Below, in pieces: positions 62,806-64,000 of a DNA stretch of 64,000 nt. Source of the DNA: Capnocytophaga haemolytica (GTDB lineage: Bacteria; Bacteroidota; Bacteroidia; Flavobacteriales; Flavobacteriaceae); assembly GCF_001553545.1 (NCBI RefSeq), contig NZ_CP014227.1, positions 1 to 64,000 of the forward strand. Direction: 5' to 3'. The notes below the pieces were generated by a model. It saw only the letters and a program-made list of their open reading frames with translations, searched no databases and was not told where the DNA came from. The first letter of the stretch is position 1, and each line of letters starts with the position of its first letter. Both the position numbers and the translations under genes were made by a program.

Positions 62806-62836
62806 AGGTTGCTCAGAAGTCTGGGCAACCTTTTTT
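62806..62836 (+). terminator. Rho-independent terminator
   Basis: AGGTTGCTCAG pairs with CTGGGCAACCT (one G-T pair) and is followed by TTTTTT. Confidence 0.88.
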
Positions 62837-62867
62837 ATGCTTTGTTACTTATAAAATATTTTTTTTG

Positions 62868-62875
62868 TATCTTTG
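62868..62875 (+). promoter_or_regulatory. -7 element of the YD-repeat lipoprotein gene
   Basis: TATCTTTG, 37 bases before the ATG at 62913; the nearest TTG is 23 bases upstream. Confidence 0.6.
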
Positions 62876-62912
62876 CGCTTTATTGTTGAATTATTTGATA
62901 AATTAAACGATT

Positions 62913-63971
62913 ATGAAACACTTATTCACCTCATTGATAACACTACTGTTATGTGCTTGCCATCAGGAGCGTGCCCATAAGCCTACGGACGCCGAGAAAT
63001 ACGAACTCAAAGGGGCTGTCAAGGAATTGGAGATCAGCTATTATGCTGAAAATGATGAGCTGGGTGAGGCGGTGAAAGACTTGCGCAACAAGCTCGCCAT
63101 CACCTTCGACAAGGAAGGGCGGCAGGTAAAAGAGACTTTCTACGAGATTACGGCTGACGCCCAAGGGAAGACCATCGCTGTGGTTGCCAGCATCGCTCGC
63201 ACTGCCTACGACGGGGATGTAAAGGAGGTAGTGGCCTATACACCCGACGGGGTGCAAACCGCTAAAAGGGTGTTCCTCAGTGATAAGAATGGCACTACGA
63301 TCTTCTTTGACGATGAAGAGGTGATCATCACTGGGACGGCGCACGTAAAGAAGGATACGCAAGGCAGGATTGCTGAGCGCTATTGGCAGAGTGAGCTCGG
63401 CAGCATTGAGGTTACATTCGCATACAAGTACGATGCGCAAGGCAATGTGAGTGAAATCACAGTGAGCGATAGTATGGGTCGCCATTACCGCACTTATCGC
63501 TTTGCCTACGACAGTAAAGGCAACGAGACGGAGGTGAAATCCTTTGACAGAAATAACAAACTGTGGGCTGAAAGTCTCTATGACAAGAAGGGTAACCTAC
63601 TGAAAACAAGTATTTATGACAAAGAGGGCAATCTCACCGCTACGGCTTATGAGTACGATCGCAAAGGCAATGTTACCGAAGAGCTATGGAACCTCCCTGC
63701 GGGCAAAGGGGAGCAACGCAATACTTATACTTACGACCGCAAAGGCAATTTAGTGAAGGCAAACATAGAGAGCGTAGGGGTCGTTTACACTTACGAGTAT
63801 GACGATAAGGACAACGTTTCGCAGATGGTCAGCACCGATAATGCTACCAAGAGCAGCGAGACCTATCGCTACACTTACACTTATGACGAGAAGGGTAACT
63901 ACACCCGCAAAACAGAGCGTAGCAGTAAGGACTTTAAAGCCACTGAGGAGCGGGTGATTAGGTATTATTAG
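62913..63971 (+). CDS. YD-repeat (RHS-like) lipoprotein
   Basis: 352 aa. Signal MKHLFTSLITLLLCAC with lipobox (Cys14 or Cys16). The C-terminal two thirds consist of about eight tandem YD-type repeats (KYDAQGNVSEITVSD, AYDSKGNETEVKSFDR, YDKKGNLLKTSIYDKEGN, YEYDRKGNVTEELWN), the repeat type of RHS shells, but with no toxin or core domain. It is probably a surface-exposed carbohydrate- or protein-binding lipoprotein. It is cut off by neither window edge. A heptamer tract follows at 63971-64000. Confidence 0.82.
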   Translation: MKHLFTSLITLLLCACHQERAHKPTDAEKYELKGAVKELEISYYAENDELGEAVKDLRNKLAITFDKEGRQVKETFYEITADAQGKTIAVVASIARTAYDGDVKEVVAYTPDGVQTAKRVFLSDKNGTTIFFDDEEVIITGTAHVKKDTQGRIAERYWQSELGSIEVTFAYKYDAQGNVSEITVSDSMGRHYRTYRFAYDSKGNETEVKSFDRNNKLWAESLYDKKGNLLKTSIYDKEGNLTATAYEYDRKGNVTEELWNLPAGKGEQRNTYTYDRKGNLVKANIESVGVVYTYEYDDKDNVSQMVSTDNATKSSETYRYTYTYDEKGNYTRKTERSSKDFKATEERVIRYY

Positions 63972-64000
63972 AGAGTAGGGAGCAGAGAGCAGGGATGAGA
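63971..64000. repeat. Heptamer-phased tract at window end
   Basis: GAGAGTA, GGGAGCA, GAGAGCA, GGGATGA in exact 7-bp steps, like the tract at 53977; it continues beyond the window. Confidence 0.65.

Overview
The window looks like a chromosomal segment of a Flavobacteriaceae bacterium (Bacteroidota), most likely Capnocytophaga or a close relative. This is inferred from gene content and from promoters of the form TTG-N19-21-TAnnTTTG, the Bacteroidota sigma-A type, which stand in front of most transcription units; no database search was possible. Supporting family markers are DUF4296, DUF4271, GH3-family and PorT-family proteins, a PyrC with an IDDQVHF motif, and a 46-bp CRISPR repeat starting GTTGT. 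Gene density is high and most of the window is ordinary housekeeping.

Layout. 0-5 kb: end of a TerB/DnaJ-type gene, an SRP RNA gene (minus strand), ndk, a DUF721 gene, and a compact run GNAT acetyltransferase - pyrC - DUF4296 lipoprotein - DUF4271 membrane protein - hemD. 5-19 kb: mostly minus strand, with a GH3-like protein, a tiny TonB-plug protein, a DUF1573 protein behind a sigma-54-like site, asnS, a bile-acid:Na+ symporter-type transporter, a TRIC/UPF0126 channel, a CCG-domain Fe-S protein, menB, two near-copies of a TonB-C-like gene that flank a YoeB-type toxin-antitoxin pair, a transaldolase/FSA and an SDR. 19-33 kb: gyrB, a second YoeB-type toxin-antitoxin pair, a GH5 glycosidase, hemA, hemC, a subtilisin-like lipoprotein, sod, ppiD and the operon pdxH - outer-membrane barrel - VWA protein. 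33-48 kb: LOG protein, NlpE-like lipoprotein, a five-gene minus operon (O-antigen-ligase-like, pyrR, membrane protein, SPOR protein, NtrY-like kinase), recF, and a three-gene phosphate-scavenging operon (class A acid phosphatase, porin, histidine acid phosphatase). 48-58 kb: a trp leader/attenuator followed by trpB alone, pbpC, a membrane-bound lytic transglycosylase with LysM, a UbiA-type prenyltransferase, a large Sel1-repeat protein and a DUF3108 protein.

58.5-62.3 kb is the accessory part. It is AT-rich and holds small lipoproteins, a two-gene unit (306-aa soluble protein overlapping a 151-aa four-TM protein) whose architecture resembles phage lambda RexAB, a frameshifted small gene, a two-repeat one-spacer CRISPR array, and two decayed copies of the same CRISPR repeat scattered among the genes. 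Each intact repeat contains a full TTG-N20-TAGTTTTG promoter, so the repeats look able to start transcription into the spacer and, in one decayed case, toward a lipoprotein gene.

The most interesting non-genic signals are (i) the trp attenuator with tandem Trp codons in front of a lone trpB, (ii) a family of intergenic tracts with exact 11-bp periodicity (about 20 registers upstream of gyrB, shorter copies at five other places), and (iii) a second family of intergenic tracts built on a degenerate 7-bp period, several of which fold into terminator-like hairpins.
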